Positions 1-13,600 are shown, counted from the first letter of the stretch. The stretch: DNA of 64,000 nucleotides from Delphinapterus leucas (GCF_002288925.2 NW_022098072.1:23092450-23156449); one strand, 5' to 3'. Translations and numbers: made by a program. Notes: generated by a model from the sequence alone, not told the origin.

Positions 1-49
1 TCCCCTGCATCGGCAGGTGGACTCAACCACTGCGCCACCAGGGAAGCCC
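1..49 (-). mobile_element. CHR-2-like SINE, clipped by window start
   Basis: This is the reverse complement of the 5' head of the tRNA-derived cetacean SINE (ends CCACCAGGGAAGCCC). Only the first ~49 bp of the element are inside the window. Confidence 0.85.
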
Positions 50-810
50 CACCTTGATCTTTAATGCAGGATATCATCTCAGTTTTATAGGAAAAAGTTC
101 GACTACAAAAGCAGAACAGAAAGGCTTGAGCGTAACAACACGCTCAAGGACAGCTTTTATCCATACATCAGGATCCAGAGTATTTTCTTTAAAAACCTAC
201 ATCTAGCAATGGGCAATGGCTACTAAGAGTTATACTCTTGAGAAAATGCAAAAGAGATCCACTTGTTTAATTTTTAAATTAAAATTTTTTTGGTTAAAAA
301 CTCTTTCATAAATTTTGACAAGATTCTACTATCAAGCATCAAAGCCAACTATCAAATGGTCAAAAGAGATTTTCAAGAAACTATGTGCACAAAAGAGTAT
401 GTACCAGATAGTCCTAAATTTATGAACAAATTACATTCCAAAGTTTTTTGGAAATACTGATTTAAAACTCAGAAAAAATTTTCTTGAAAAAAAGAAAAAG
501 AAAAAGAAAAAAGGTACTGAAATGGTGGCTGGCTCCCAAGGTAGAAGACTATTTAATGAATAATACAATTTAACTTTAGTACAGTTACCCATTATTTCAT
601 CACCATAGAAAAATGCTAAAATCCAACTGGGAAAGCTAGAGGCTAAGCCAATATTTCTCTTTCACTGGCCCCAAATCCTGAGAGTAGAATACTCCTTTTC
701 TTATTCCTAATCTGCTGGAAATGGTGATGGTGGTTGGAGATGAGGGTAAAATCCTTTCCGGGCTAACTTTTCTTTCAAGGGCCATAGGAAGGGATTCGCT
801 TCCTATTTTT

Positions 811-1201
811 TTTTATTCTTTTATAATTTTTTTTCTTTTTTATTTATTTATTTGTGGCTGAGTTGGGTCTTTGTTGCTGCACGTGGGCTTCCTCTAGTTG
901 CAGCGAGTGGAGGCTACTCTTCGTCGCAGTGCATGGGCTTCTCCTTGCGGTGGCTTCTCGTTGCGGAGCACAGGATCTAGGTGTGTGGGCTTCAGTAGTT
1001 GTGGCACATGGGCTTCAGTAGTTGTGGCACATGGGCTTTAGTAGTTGTGGCTCGCAGGTTCTAGAGCGCAGGCTCAGTAGTTGTGGCGCACGGGCTTAGT
1101 TGCTCCACGGCATCATGTGGGATCTTCCCAGACCAGGGCTTGAACCTGTGTCCCCTGCACTGGCAGGTGGATTCCTAACCACCACACCATCAGGGAAGCC
1201 C
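811..1201 (-). mobile_element. CHR-1-like SINE with internal tandem triplication
   Basis: A long-type tRNA-derived SINE in reverse orientation, beginning with the TTTATTTATTTATTTG tail complement and ending CAGGGAAGCC. Target-site duplications CTTCCTATTTTT lie at about 799-810 and 1206-1217. The body contains three copies of a 23-bp unit (GGGCTTCAGTAGTTGTGGC...) at 987-1009, 1010-1032 and 1033-1055. Confidence 0.85.
987..1055. repeat. 23-bp unit tandem triplication inside a SINE
   Basis: Units one and two are identical; unit three differs in the middle and last bases (TTTAGTAG..., CTCGC). Replication slippage or unequal exchange within the element body is the simplest origin. Confidence 0.85.
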
Positions 1202-1302
1202 ATCACTTCCTATTTTTAACTTTCACCTATATCAATCAACAGTAGCACAAAAGGACTCTGAACAAAAACTGGAAAAAAAAATCAGAAAATACAAAACAAT
1301 AC

Positions 1303-1414
1303 CTCTTTATTATATGTGCAATTTCTTGAAAAAGTGCCTTCTCATCAGCAGCATAGGTAACTTCTAGTCCTGTAATTCCAGATCTAATAAGCAATGGGGT
1401 CTGATATCTGATAT
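1303..1414 (-). CDS. REV3L: REV3L exon 14 of 14 in window
   Basis: This exon is 112 bp (two bases, 36 codons, two bases AG of a split Arg). The acceptor is TATTCTTAG and the donor is GTATTG. The peptide begins [20 protein letters not shown] and ends FHEIAHIIK. The conserved continuation (RYDPDILLGYE in human) must be in an exon beyond base 1. One position near the end (His for remembered human Asn) differs. Confidence 0.95.
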
Positions 1415-4400
1415 CTAAGAATAAACAAAATATTTATTATATATAATTGTTTAAGTACTATTATCCCTTACTTTTGAGTAAGACTATGCACCTAAAATAC
1501 TTTAAAATGAGACAGCATTCCCCAAAGTAAATATGTAATTAGCTCAGTTTCTTGAAAATTTTCTTAAAGGTTTTCTAGTACATGTAACTGAAAATTCAAA
1601 TTTCATATTTTCAATTATTTTCCTGAAAAGTCTACATTCACAAAATTCCCCAGATAACGTGTCACCCAAAAAGAAAAATTACTTTGTTTCTTCCTACAGG
1701 AAGAGGCTTGCTTAGTGGAGAATATTTTACTCAGTGGTATGCTGGAGAATGCTTATAAGCACCTCTCCAGGAAAAAAAAAAAAAAGCCCTGATTTGTACT
1801 TCTTGTCTATATCCAAGATGTGAAAACTTCCCACCATGGCTAATTTGAAACTACCAATGTGACATCAACTAGTTCAAAAAAATTCATGAAAATTTAGCAA
1901 TTGGCTTGTGAACTGGTACAAGCCAGCTCAAGCACATCACTGATTAAACTGCAAATTCCTGTACAATTTTGTTATATGTTAAGACTTCCTCCTCAATTGA
2001 CTGAATTCACATATTACTATTTAAAATTGCAGAGGAACACCTGGTATTTTATAAACTGCCTTACATGGTATCCTATATGAAGAACCTCTGAACCAAAAGT
2101 GTATGTATTTAGGAAGAGATATCAACAAAATTAGAATATATCTTAAGTCTTTTATAAACCATTAACTTACAGTAGTAACTTAACTCCTTAAAGTAAAGAG
2201 AAACTCTGTATTAGCAGCAAAATACCAGCATGCATATATAAGGAAGGCTGTCCACCCAACCTACACAATTATTTGACTTCAGTATTAACAATTAGTATTT
2301 TATATAATAATATTTAGATCAAATTAGATATGCTAATTAGAAATTTTATTAAGCTCTTTATATTGTATTATTTCTGACTTCTAACAATAATTCAAGAATA
2401 ATGAATTTAGGACAAAGCTATAGACAACATTTCCTACTCCCACCTCAGCAAACATTTTACAGAGGAGTTCCTTATGCTTGGTTTAGATCTTGAGCAAAGA
2501 AACTGTGCCATTAAAAGGCTCATCCTAGTGTAGGTAGGTATAAAATTAATAAAAATGAACAATACCTTGACTAGAGACTGTCTTGTCTTTATCAATCACT
2601 ATTACACCTGTGAGTTCTGTTTTGTCTGTATCCAGCAGTGGAGTGTCAGATGAGATGCAGTAGAACAGAGCACAGATTGGGTCAAATTCAGGATCTGGTT
2701 CTAAGTCTCGTCTAGTTCGAGCATGTAATTCCACACTGATTAGAGTAAGATTTTGTATCTATAAAAGGAAATAAAAATCACACTTTTAAACATTTTTTGA
2801 GACATGCTGAAAGAAGTATGTTTCACTAAGACTCTAAGGAAATACACGTGTAAAATTACAGAAAAAAATGGTTATAAAGGACACATTCACAATTTAACAC
2901 TCCACAAATTAAAACTAGATTTTTACTTCTAAGATTAGCTTAAATCAATTCACGTTTTTCTTTTAGAAAATCTGCTTATGCTGTAATTTCTTAATGACAA
3001 CACACACTTAAAACTATCTGTCTAGAGTACATGCAGTGCCTCTGAATTTTCGCAATTTCTATTTGAGAAAGAGAATGACTAGTCCAGGTGGTCGTACATT
3101 CAAACCAAAGTCTGTTGATTTTACCTTTTACTTTCTACCCAGTTAATTATAGTTTTACCTATACTTTAAACGGAAAAGACAGATATTTTTTAGTTTGAAA
3201 CTCCTACCTATTAATCCTCTGAGGGCTACTTAAATTTAGAGTTTTGTACATACTAGGCAGATTTTTAATTACAGTTTTTCCTGAAAAAAAAAATCATAAG
3301 AATTGTATGTTGTCAACTACACAATAGCTAGCTTTTTGCCTATGCACATTTTCTCTTTGACATATAATGCAAAAAATGTAATATTTTGCTTTTTACACTT
3401 ATTTTCCTATGCTAATAAAAACTCTTCTTAACTGTAATCCTTTGTTATCTTTCTAAGACAGTAAGAATAAACTCTGGGTAAGAAAAACAAGATATATGTT
3501 GGATGATTAATGATTACAGCTAGAATTATAGCCATCATTGTACCAGTAATACACATATACCTGGCAATGAAAAATTAGTAGACTACTGGTAATTACTCAG
3601 ATCATATAAATTTAATAAAGGATTTATATTTTGTATTTATCTTGCATGCCATCTGTTGAAGAAATGTAAATGCAAGGCTCTCCTTAGTGATGGGAGTAGA
3701 ATTTGGTAGATATCTTTGGAGGACAACTTAGAAATATCTACCAAAATTTTAAAAGGACAGAACAAATTAGGGGTTACCAGTGGGAAGAGAGAAGGGGAGA
3801 CGGTCAAGATAGAGGCAGGGGATTAAGAGATAAAAAACACTATGTATAAAATAAATAAGCAACAAGGATATTTTGTACAGTACAGGGAAATACAGCCATT
3901 ATTTTATAATAACTTTTTTTGTTTTTTTTTTTTTGTGGTACGGAGGCCTCTCACTGTTGTGGCCTCTCCCGTTGTGGAGCACAGGCTCCGGTCGCGCAGG
4001 CTCAGCGGCCATGGCTCACGGGCCCAGCCGCTCCGCAGCATGTGGGATCTTCCCAGACCGGGGCACGAACCCGTGTTCCCTGCATCCCCAGGCGGACTCT
4101 CAACCACTGCGCCACCAGGGAAGCCCTCAACTTTACTTTTACTTCGCAAAAATAGATTAAGATCCTGAACATTTCAGCTGCAAAATTATGGCATAACCTT
4201 ATCTGTTAGAGGAGTTTGCATTCTACATAACTTTCCCATAGGTTTTGGATATTTTCTTCACTTGGGTTTCATCAGAAGTTCATTACTTTTTCCTTTGCTC
4301 TTGAAATTTAGGTGTTGGATATGTCTTATGTCCATTACATTAGAACTGATGAAGCATTAGTGTTATCTGCAGAGGCAAGTAAAAGATTAAGACAATCGTA

Positions 4401-4618
4401 GAGATACTGTTATTTAAAAAGCATTGCTGGGCTTCCCTCGTGACACAGTGGTTGAGAGTCCGCCTGGCGATGCAGGGGACATGGGTTCATGCCCCGGTCC
4501 GGGAAGATGACACATGCCACGGAGCAGCTGGGCCCGTGAGCCACGGCCGCTGAGCCTGCACGTCTGGAGCCTGTGCTCCGCAACGGAAAAGGCCAAAAAA
4601 GAAAAAAGCCCAAAAAAC

Positions 4619-4649
<31 letters not shown>

Positions 4650-7600
4650 ATCACTATGTTGTACACCTGAAACTAATATAATGTTGTAAATCAACTATAC
4701 TTCAATTAGATAAAAAGACATATCCTTTGATCTAGCATTTATACTCTTGAGAATAAGCCTGTAGATATATTCATATATGTAGCCAAAATATATGCACAAA
4801 GATGTTCACCAAAGATGGTAATATTTTCAGTTTTTTATAAGTTAAAAAGACTAAAAACCTAAATGTCTATCAGTTGGGAACTGGTTACATAAATTATGTG
4901 GCTTCCATAAAAACTACAGAATGGAAAACTCTGTAGCCTTTAAAATTTTCAAAAGAATGAGCCAGATCTACGTGTCCTAAAATGGAAAGACCACCATAAT
5001 ACACGGATAAATGGAACGAGTGTAGTATGCTTCCATGTATGTTAAAAATGTTAAGTACATGCATAGAAAATGTCTGCAAAGAGACAAAAAATATAAAACT
5101 GTTTATTGCTTTTGGGGAAGTGGACTGCTTAGTCAGGTGGGAGAGAAGCTTACTTTTCAATGGAAATCCTTTTGTCTTTTTTTTTTAACATCTTTATTGT
5201 AGTATAATTGCTTTACAATGGTGTGTTAGTTTCTGCTTTATAACAAAGTGAATCAGCTATACATATACATATATCCCCATATCTCCTCCCTCTTGTGTCT
5301 CCCTCCCGTCCTCCCTATCCCACCCCTCTAGGTGGTCACAAAGCACCGAGCTGATCTCCCTGTGCTATGCAGCTGCTTCCCACTAGCTATCTATTTTACA
5401 TTTGGTAGTGTATATATGTCCATGCCACTCTCTAACTTCGTCCCAGCTTACCCTTCCCCCTCCCCATGTCCTCAAGTCCATTCTCTATGTCTGCGTCTTT
5501 ATTCCTGTCCTGCCCCTAGGTTCTTCAGAACAATTTTTTCCTTTTTAGATTCCATATATATGTTAGCATACAGTATTTGTTTTTCTCTTTCTGACTTACT
5601 TCACTCTGTATGACAGACTCTAGGTCCATCCACCTCACTACAAATAACTCAATTTTGTTTCCTTTTATGGCTGAGTAATATTCCATTGTATATATGTGCC
5701 ACATCTTCTTTATCCATTCATCTGTTGATAGACACTTACGTTGCTTCCATGTCCTGGCTATTGTAAATAGAGCTGCAATGAACATTATTGTGGTAATCTT
5801 TTTGTCATGATGTCAAATTTTTTACCATGTACATGTATGTAATAGTGCATGCATTCATTAGTAACTTTGTTATTAAGTACTTTTTAAAATATAAGAACAT
5901 TAATTATGCATGTATAAGGCATATGGAACAATGAAACAAATTTCCAAAAATCCACCACTTTCCTTAAGAAATATATATTGCTGTTTCTATTTTTTTAAAA
6001 AACAAGTAATATTAAAAAAAATCAAACCAAGTAAAATGGGGAGCTAATGAAAATAACTTTTACTTTTAAATATATACTCTTTAGGATTTATTCTTTTAAA
6101 TGATAAGCATGTACAAAAATGTGAAATGGAAAACCTCTCTCCAAACCCAAACAAAACAAAAAAAAAACCCACTTTAATTAGAAAACAATGAACATGTGGA
6201 AAGACTATGGAGAAGACTGAAGACAATTTCAGGTCGAAAAGAGTCTTGGAGGTTGACTTATTCATATACCAGGTCAAATTGCCCACTCAAATTTTGCCTT
6301 TTTATTCCTTTACATAAAATGCATTAGTGTTCTTAGGGGCATTTTTTTCTAAGCCAACATATGGAATGAAGAGATGGAGAGAGAGATGTACTAAGTGTTA
6401 TCAGTAAAGACGTGGGTAAGAAAGGGACAAGGGGGGCAGAGTCAAGATGGCATAATAGGAGAACGTGGATTCACATCTCCTCAAAACTAGGGCACCTACC
6501 AGACACCAGTGGGGGACTACAGACACCTAGGGGATGGGAGGAACCCCCACCGACTGGGTAGGACGTGGGGCATGGGGGGAGTGAAGGGGGAGGAGAACTG
6601 GAGATGGCCCAGGACTGCTGCCCCTGAGGGGCGGCTGGGGAGGGGAAGGAATCCCATGACCGAAGGGGGAAATTGGGGGACCACTGGAAGGGCAGAGGAT
6701 CAAAAGGGAGCATGGCCAGGCGTCCTCTGCCCACATGGACCCCCAGGAACCTGATGAGATCCCAGGCCTGATCCTCTGCCCACCTAAGTGCCCTCTAGCC
6801 GTGCGGGTCCGGAAGGAATGGGAGGAACGAAAGGGGGAGCAAAAGTAAAGGCTGGACCTCTGGGACCGGCTGAGGGGTGGCTGGGGGAGGGCAGGAGTTC
6901 CTACACCCAGTGGGACCCACCCATGGTTAGGGGTCCAGCAGCGACGGGGGAGACGGTGCAGGAGTGGTGCGAGGAAATGGAAGGGAACAGGGCCAGCACT
7001 TTCCCTGTCTACTTAGGCACCGGGGAACCTGTTGGGCTCCCGGGCCTAATCCTGTGCCCTCCAAGCCTCCCTCCTGCAAAGCGGAGCCCAAGCCCCGCCC
7101 CTACACCCCCACCCAGGGCCCCACCTCTACACTCGGAGACCCACCCCAATACGCTGGGCCTAAACCCCACCCACACACCCTCACTCAGGGCCCTACCTCC
7201 AAACTCTGGAACTCCACACTCCAGAGGCCCTCCTTTCCACGTGCTGCCTCTCCCCTCTGAGAGGCCCTGCCCCACACTTGAACACACCCCCCCCACCAAC
7301 CACCTAGGTCCTGCCCCACCCTAAACCCTGCCTCTGCCTAAGTTACACCCCCACCTAAACTCCACCCCCATAGCCAAGGCTTTTTTTTTTTCTTTTCTTT
7401 TCTTTTTTCGTCTTTTAGATTGGGGTTCTGTTTTGCTTTGTTGATTCAATGTTGTTGATTCTTTAATATTTTGATTTTTCCTAATCTTTTATTTTTCTAA
7501 TTTTATTTTATTCTTTATACTTTGTCATTGTTCTCTCCTTTTGGCTTGTTCCCCCCACCCTTTCTTTTTTCTGTTGTGGTTTTATTTTACCTTGTTGCAG

Positions 7601-10600
7601 TTCTTTCAATTATAGTTTTATTTTTCCTAATGTATTTTCTATCTTTCTAATTTTATTTTTTTATTCTTTGATATTGTACTGCTCCTTTTTCTCTCTCTCT
7701 CTCTCTCTTTTTTTTTAACCGTGCCATGAAGCTTGTGAGATCTTGGTTCCCAGGCTGGAGGTTGGGCCCAAGTTCCTGTGGTGGGAACTCCCAGTCCAAA
7801 CTGCTGGACTAACAGAGAACCTCAGACCCCAGGGAATATCAATCGGAGTGAGGCCTCCCGGAGGTCCTCATCTCAGCACCAAAACCCAACTCTATCTAAC
7901 TGCCTGCAAACTCCACTGCTGGACGTCTCAGGTCAAACAACCAGTGAGACAGAAATACAGTACCACCCATCAAAAAACAAACCCTACAAAAAAATACATT
8001 ACAGACGGAGCAAGGTAAAACCCACAAGACCAAATAAATGAAGACGAAATAGGCAACCTACCTGAAAAAGAATTCAGAGTAATGATAGTAAAGATGATCC
8101 AAAATCTCGGAAACAGAATGGAGAAAATACAAGAAACATTTAAAAAGGACCTAGAAGAACTAAAGAGCAAACAAAGACTGATGAGCAACACAATTACTGA
8201 AATTAAAAATACTGTAAAATGAATCAACAGCAGAATAACTGAGGCAGAAGAATGGATAAGTGACCTGAAAGATAAAATAGTGGAAATAACTACTGAAGAG
8301 CAGAATAAAGAAAAAAGAATGAAAAGAATTGAGGACAGTCTCAAAGACCTCTGGGACAAAATTAAATGCACCAACATTCGAATTATAGGGGTCCCAGAAG
8401 AAGAAGAGAAAAAGAAAGAGACTGAGAAAATATTTGAAGAGATTATAGTCGAAAACTTCCCTAACATGGGAAAGGAAATAGTCAGTCAAGTCCAGGAAGC
8501 GCAGAGAGTCCCATACAGGATAAACCCAAAGAGAAACACGCCAAGACACATATTAATCAAACTCTCAAAAATTAAATACAAAGAAAAAATATTAAAAGCA
8601 GCAAGGGAAAAGCAACAAATAACATACAAGGGAATCCCCATAAGGTTAACAGCTGATTTTTCAGCAGAAACACTGCAAGCCAGAAGGGAGTAGCAGGACA
8701 TATTTAAAGTGATGAAAGGGAAAAACCTACAACCAAGATTACTCTACCCAGCAAGGATCCCATTCAGATTCAATGGAGAAGTTAAAACCTTTAAAGATAA
8801 AGCAAAAGTTAAGAGAATTCACCACCAAACCAGCTTTACAACAAATGCTAAAGGAACTTCTCTGGGCAGGAAATACAAGACAAGGAAAAGACCTGCAAAA
8901 ACAAACCCAAAACAATTAAGAAAATGGTAATAGGAACATAAATATCAATAATCACCTTAAATGTAAATGAATTAAATGCTACAACCAAAAGACATAGACT
9001 GTCTGACTGGATACAGAAACAAGACCCGTACATATGCTGTCTACAAGAGACCCAATTCAGACCTAGGGACAAATACAGACTGAAAGTGAGGGGATGGAAA
9101 AAGGTATTCCATGCAAGTGGAAATCAAAAGAAAGCTGGAGTAGCAATTCTCGTATCAGACAAAATAGACTTTAAAATAAAGACTACTACAAGAGACAAAG
9201 AAGGACACTATGTAATGATCAAGGGATCAATACAAGAAGAAAATATAACAATTGTAAATATTTATGCACCCAACATAGGAGCACCTCAGTACACATGGCA
9301 ATGCTAACAGCCATAAAAGGGGAAATCGACAGTAACACCGAAATAGTAGGGGACTTTAACACCCCGCTTTCACCAACGGACAGATCATCCAAAATGAAAA
9401 TGAATAAGGAAACACAAGTTTTAAATGACACATTAAGATGGACTCAACTGATATTTATAGGACATTCCATCCAAAAACAACAGAATACACTTTCTTATCA
9501 AGTGCTCATGGAACATTCTCCAGGACAGACCATATCTTGGGTCACAAATCAAGCCTAGGTAAATTTAAGAAAACTGAAATTGTATCAAGTGTCTTTTCTG
9601 ACCACAACGCTATGAGACTAGATATCAGTTACAGGAAAAAAACTGTAAAAAAAATACAAACACATGGAGGCTAAACAATACACTACTAATTAACCAAGAG
9701 ATCACTGAAGAAATCAAAAAATACGTAGAAACAAATGACAATGAAAGCACAACGAACCAAAACCTATGGGATGAAGTATAAGCAGTTCTAAGAGGGAAGT
9801 TTATAGCATACAATGCTACCTCAAGAAACAAGAAAAATCTCAAATAAACAATCTAAACTTACACCTAGAGGAATTAGGGAAAGAAGAACAAAAAAACCCC
9901 AAAGTTAGCAGAAGGAAAGAAATCATAAAGATCAGATCAGAAATAAGAAATAAATGAAAAAGAAATGAAGGAAACAACAGCAAAGATCAATAAAACTAAA
10001 AGCTGGTTCTTTGAGAAGATAAAGTTGATAAACCATTAGCCAGACTCATCCAGAAAAAAAGGAAGAAGACTCAGATCAATAGAATTAGAAATGAAAAAGG
10101 AGAGGTAACAAATTACACTGCAGAAATACAAAGGATCATGAGAGACTTCTACAAGCAACTATAGGCCAATAAAATGGACAACCTGGAAGAAATGGACAAA
10201 TTCGTAGAAAAGCACAACCTTCCAAGACTGAACCGGGAAGAAATAGAAAATATTAACAAATGACAAGCACTGAAATTGAAACTGTGATTAAAAATCTTCC
10301 AACAGACAAAAGCCCAGGACCAGATAGCTTCACAGGCGAATTCTATCAAACATTTAGAGAAGAGCTAACACCCATCCTTCTCAAACCCTTCCAAAATATA
10401 GCAGAGGGAGGAACACTCCCAAACTCATTCTACGAGGCCACCATCACCCTGTTACCAAAACCAGACAAGGATGTCACAAAGAAAGAAAACTATAGGCCAA
10501 TATCACTGATGAACATAGATGCAAAAATCCTCAACAAAATACTAGCAAACAGAATCCAACAGCACATTAAAAGGATCATACACCATGATCAATGGGGTTT

Positions 10601-13600
10601 ATCCCAGGAATGAAGGATTCTCTAATATATGCAAATCAATCAATGTGATACACCATATTAACAAACTGAAGGAGAAAAACCATATGACCATCTCAATCGA
10701 TGCAGAAAAAGCTTTTGACAAAATTCAACACCCATTTATGATAAAAACTCTCCAGAAAGTAGGCATAGAGGGAACCTACTGCAACATAATAAAGACCATA
10801 TATGACAAACCCACAGCCAACATCGTTCTCAATGGTGAAAACCTGAAACCATTTCCTCTAAGATCAGGAACAAGGCAAGGTTGCTCACTCTCATGACTAT
10901 TATTCAACATAGTTTTGGAAGTTGTAGCCACGGCAATCAGAGAAGAAAAAAAAATAAAAGGAATACAAATTGGAAAAGAAGAAGTAAAACTGTCACTGTT
11001 TGCAGATGACATGATACTACACACAGAGAATCCTAAAGATGCTACCAGAAAACTACTAAAGCTAATCAATGAATTTGGTAGAATAGCGGGATACAAAATT
11101 AATGCACAGAAATCTCTTTCATTCCTATACACTAATGATGAAAAATCTGAAAGAGAAATTAAGGAAACACTCCCATTTACTGTTGCAACAAAAAGAAAAA
11201 AATACCTAGGAATAAACTTACCTAAGGAGACAAAAGACCTGTATGCAGAAAACTATAAGACAATGATGAGAGAAATTAAAGATGATACAAACAGATGGAG
11301 AGATATACTGTGTTCCTGGATTGGAAGAATCAACATTGTGAAAATGACTCTACTACCCAAAGCAATCTACAGATTCAGTGCAATCCCTATTAAACTACCA
11401 CTGGCATTTTTCATAGAACTAGAACAAAAAATTGCACAATTTGTATGGAAACACAAAAGACCCCAAATAGCCAAAGCAATCTTGAGAAAGAAAAACAGAG
11501 CTGGAGGAATCAGGCTCCTGGACTTCAGACTATACTACAAAGCTACAGTAATCAAGACAGTATGGTACTGGAACAAAAACAGAAATATAGATCAATGGAA
11601 CAGGATAGCAAGCCCAGAGATAAACCCACACACATATGATCACCTTTGATAAAGGAGGCAAAAGTATACAATGGAGAAAAGACATCCTCTTCAATAAGTG
11701 CTGCTGGGAAAACTGGACAGCTACATGTAAAAGAATGAAATTAGAACACTTCCTAACACTATACACAAAAATAAACTCAAAATGGATTAAAGACCTAAAT
11801 GTAAGGCCAGACACTATCAAACTCTTAGAGGAAAACACAGGCAGAACACTCTATGACATAAATCACAGCAAGATCCTTTTTGACCCACCTCCTAGAGAAA
11901 TGGAAATAAAAATAAACAAATGGGACCTAATGAAACTAAAAGCTTTTGCATAGCAAAGGAAACCATAAAAAAGACAACCCTCAGAATGGGAGAAAATATT
12001 TGCAAATGAAGCAACTGACAAAGGATTAATCTCCAAAGCATACAAGCAGCTTATGTAGCTCAATATCAAAGAAACAAACAGCCCAATCCAAAAATGGGCA
12101 GAAGACCTAAATAGACATTTCTCCAAAGAAGATATACAGGTTGCCAACAAACACATGAAAAGATGCTCAATATCACTAATCATTAGAGAAATGCAAATCA
12201 AAACTACAGTGAGGTATCACCACATACAGGTCAGAATGGCCATCATCAAAAATTCTACAAACAATAAATGCTGGACAGGGTGTGGAGAAAAGGGAACCCT
12301 CTTGCACTGTTGGTGGGAATGTAAATTGATACAGCCACTATGGAGAACAGTAGAGGTTCCTTAAAAAACTAAAAATAGGGCTTCCCTGGTGGTGCAATGG
12401 TTGAGGGTCCGCCTGCCGATGCAGGGGACATGGGTTTGTGCCCCAGTCCGGGAAGATCCCACATGCTGCGGAGCGGCTGGGCCCGTGAGCCATGGCCGCT
12501 GAGCCTGCACGTCCGGAGCCTGTGCTCCGCAATGGGAGAGGCCACAACAGTGAGAGGCCTGTGTACCACAAAAAAAAAACAACTAAAAATAACCCTAAAA
12601 TTAGAACTACCATATGACCCAGCAATCCCACTATTGGGCATATACCCTGAGAAAACCATAATTCAAAAAGAGTCATGTACCACAATGTTCACTGCAGCAC
12701 TATTTACAACAGCCAGGACATGGAAGCAACCTAAGTGTCCACTGACAGATGAATGGATAAAGAAGATGTGGCACATATATACAATGGAATATTACTCAGC
12801 CATAAAAAGAAACGAAACTGAGTTATTTGTAATGAGGTAGATGGACCTAGAGTCTGTCACACAGAGTGAAGTAAGTCAGAAAGAGAAAAACAAATACCGT
12901 ATGCTAACACATATATATGGAATCTAAAAAAAAAAAAGGTTCTGAAGAACCTAGGGGCAGGGCAAGAATCAAGACACAGATGTAGAGAATGGACTTCAGG
13001 ACACAAGGAGGGGGAAGTAAGCTGGGGCAAAGTGAGAGAGTAACTAAGACATCTATACACTACCAAATGTAAAATAGATAGCTAGTGGGAAGCAGTTGCA
13101 TAGCACAGGGAGATTAGCTCTGCTTTGCAACCACCTAGAGGGGTGGGATAAAGAGAGTGGGAGGGAAACGCAAGATGGAGGGGATATGGGGATATACGTA
13201 TGCATATAGCTGATTCACTTTTTTATACAGCAGAAACTAACACAACATTGTAAAGCAATTATACTCCAATAAAGACGTTGGAAAAAAAAAAAAGAAAGGG
13301 CAACGATTGCAAATTTTCTTTTCTGAATTGAGTATTTATACGCAGAAGAGAGAGAGAGATTAGCCCAGGGTAATGGGAAACAGGAAAAAATGCTGTGAGC
13401 ACAATTTTGTAGAAAACGTAATAGAGTATAGTAGATTTTTTTTTGGTTCAATCCCTATTTGACCACCAGGTGGCTATTTGGAGTGTGCCTTGAGATGAAG
13501 GAAGCATGTGATGGGAAGCTATGAGCAACCTGCTGGACCCCCAAAGTGATTTTAACTTCAAGAAGGCCCAGGATTCTGAAGCAGGGTTACGTAGAATAAA

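Larger units (their letters stand above)
1..1302 (-). other. REV3L intron (window edge), with two SINEs
   Basis: This is intron downstream of the last visible exon, cut by the window edge. It holds a clipped CHR-2-like SINE at 1-49 and a CHR-1-like SINE at 811-1201. The remainder (50-810) is AT-rich unique sequence with a purine tract AAAAAGAAAAAG at about 485-515. I see no exon or RNA gene here. Confidence 0.8.
3690..5164 (+). mobile_element. Old L1 3'-end fragments, interrupted by two SINEs
   Basis: Segments such as GGGGTTACCAGTGGGAAGAG, GGGAAATACAGCCATTATTTTATAATAAC and, after the second SINE, TTGTACACCTGAAACTAATATAATGTTGTAAATCAACTATACTTCAATT are the classic L1MA-type 3' end. 4720-5164 resembles another older L1M tail (CTAAATGTCTATCAGTTGGGAACTGGTT). 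Boundaries are approximate. Confidence 0.65.
6431..13291 (+). mobile_element. Near-full-length L1, antisense to REV3L
   Basis: It begins GGGGGGCAGAGTCAAGATGGC (canonical L1 5' end) and ends with CAATAAAGACGTTGG and poly(A). Imperfect target-site duplications AAGAAAGGG lie at 6418 and 13292. In order: G/C-skewed 5' UTR (6431-~8040), ORF1 relic, ORF2 relic with endonuclease and reverse transcriptase, then 3' UTR. A CHR-2-like SINE sits inside at 12378. Frames carry several stops and frameshifts, so it is not mobile by itself. Confidence 0.92.

Noticed and set aside
987..1055. Possible CRISPR-like repeat array
   Set aside because: The three units are directly adjacent without spacers and lie inside a SINE in a mammalian genome.
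6788..7324. 178-codon open frame in the G/C-rich region
   Set aside because: Pro-rich low-complexity translation produced by skewed L1 5' UTR composition; other frames on both strands are also open and none resembles a protein.
12397..12840. 147-codon frame with SINE-derived N terminus
   Set aside because: It reads through a CHR-2-like SINE into L1 ORF2 remnants; chimeric by insertion, with no start context or conservation.
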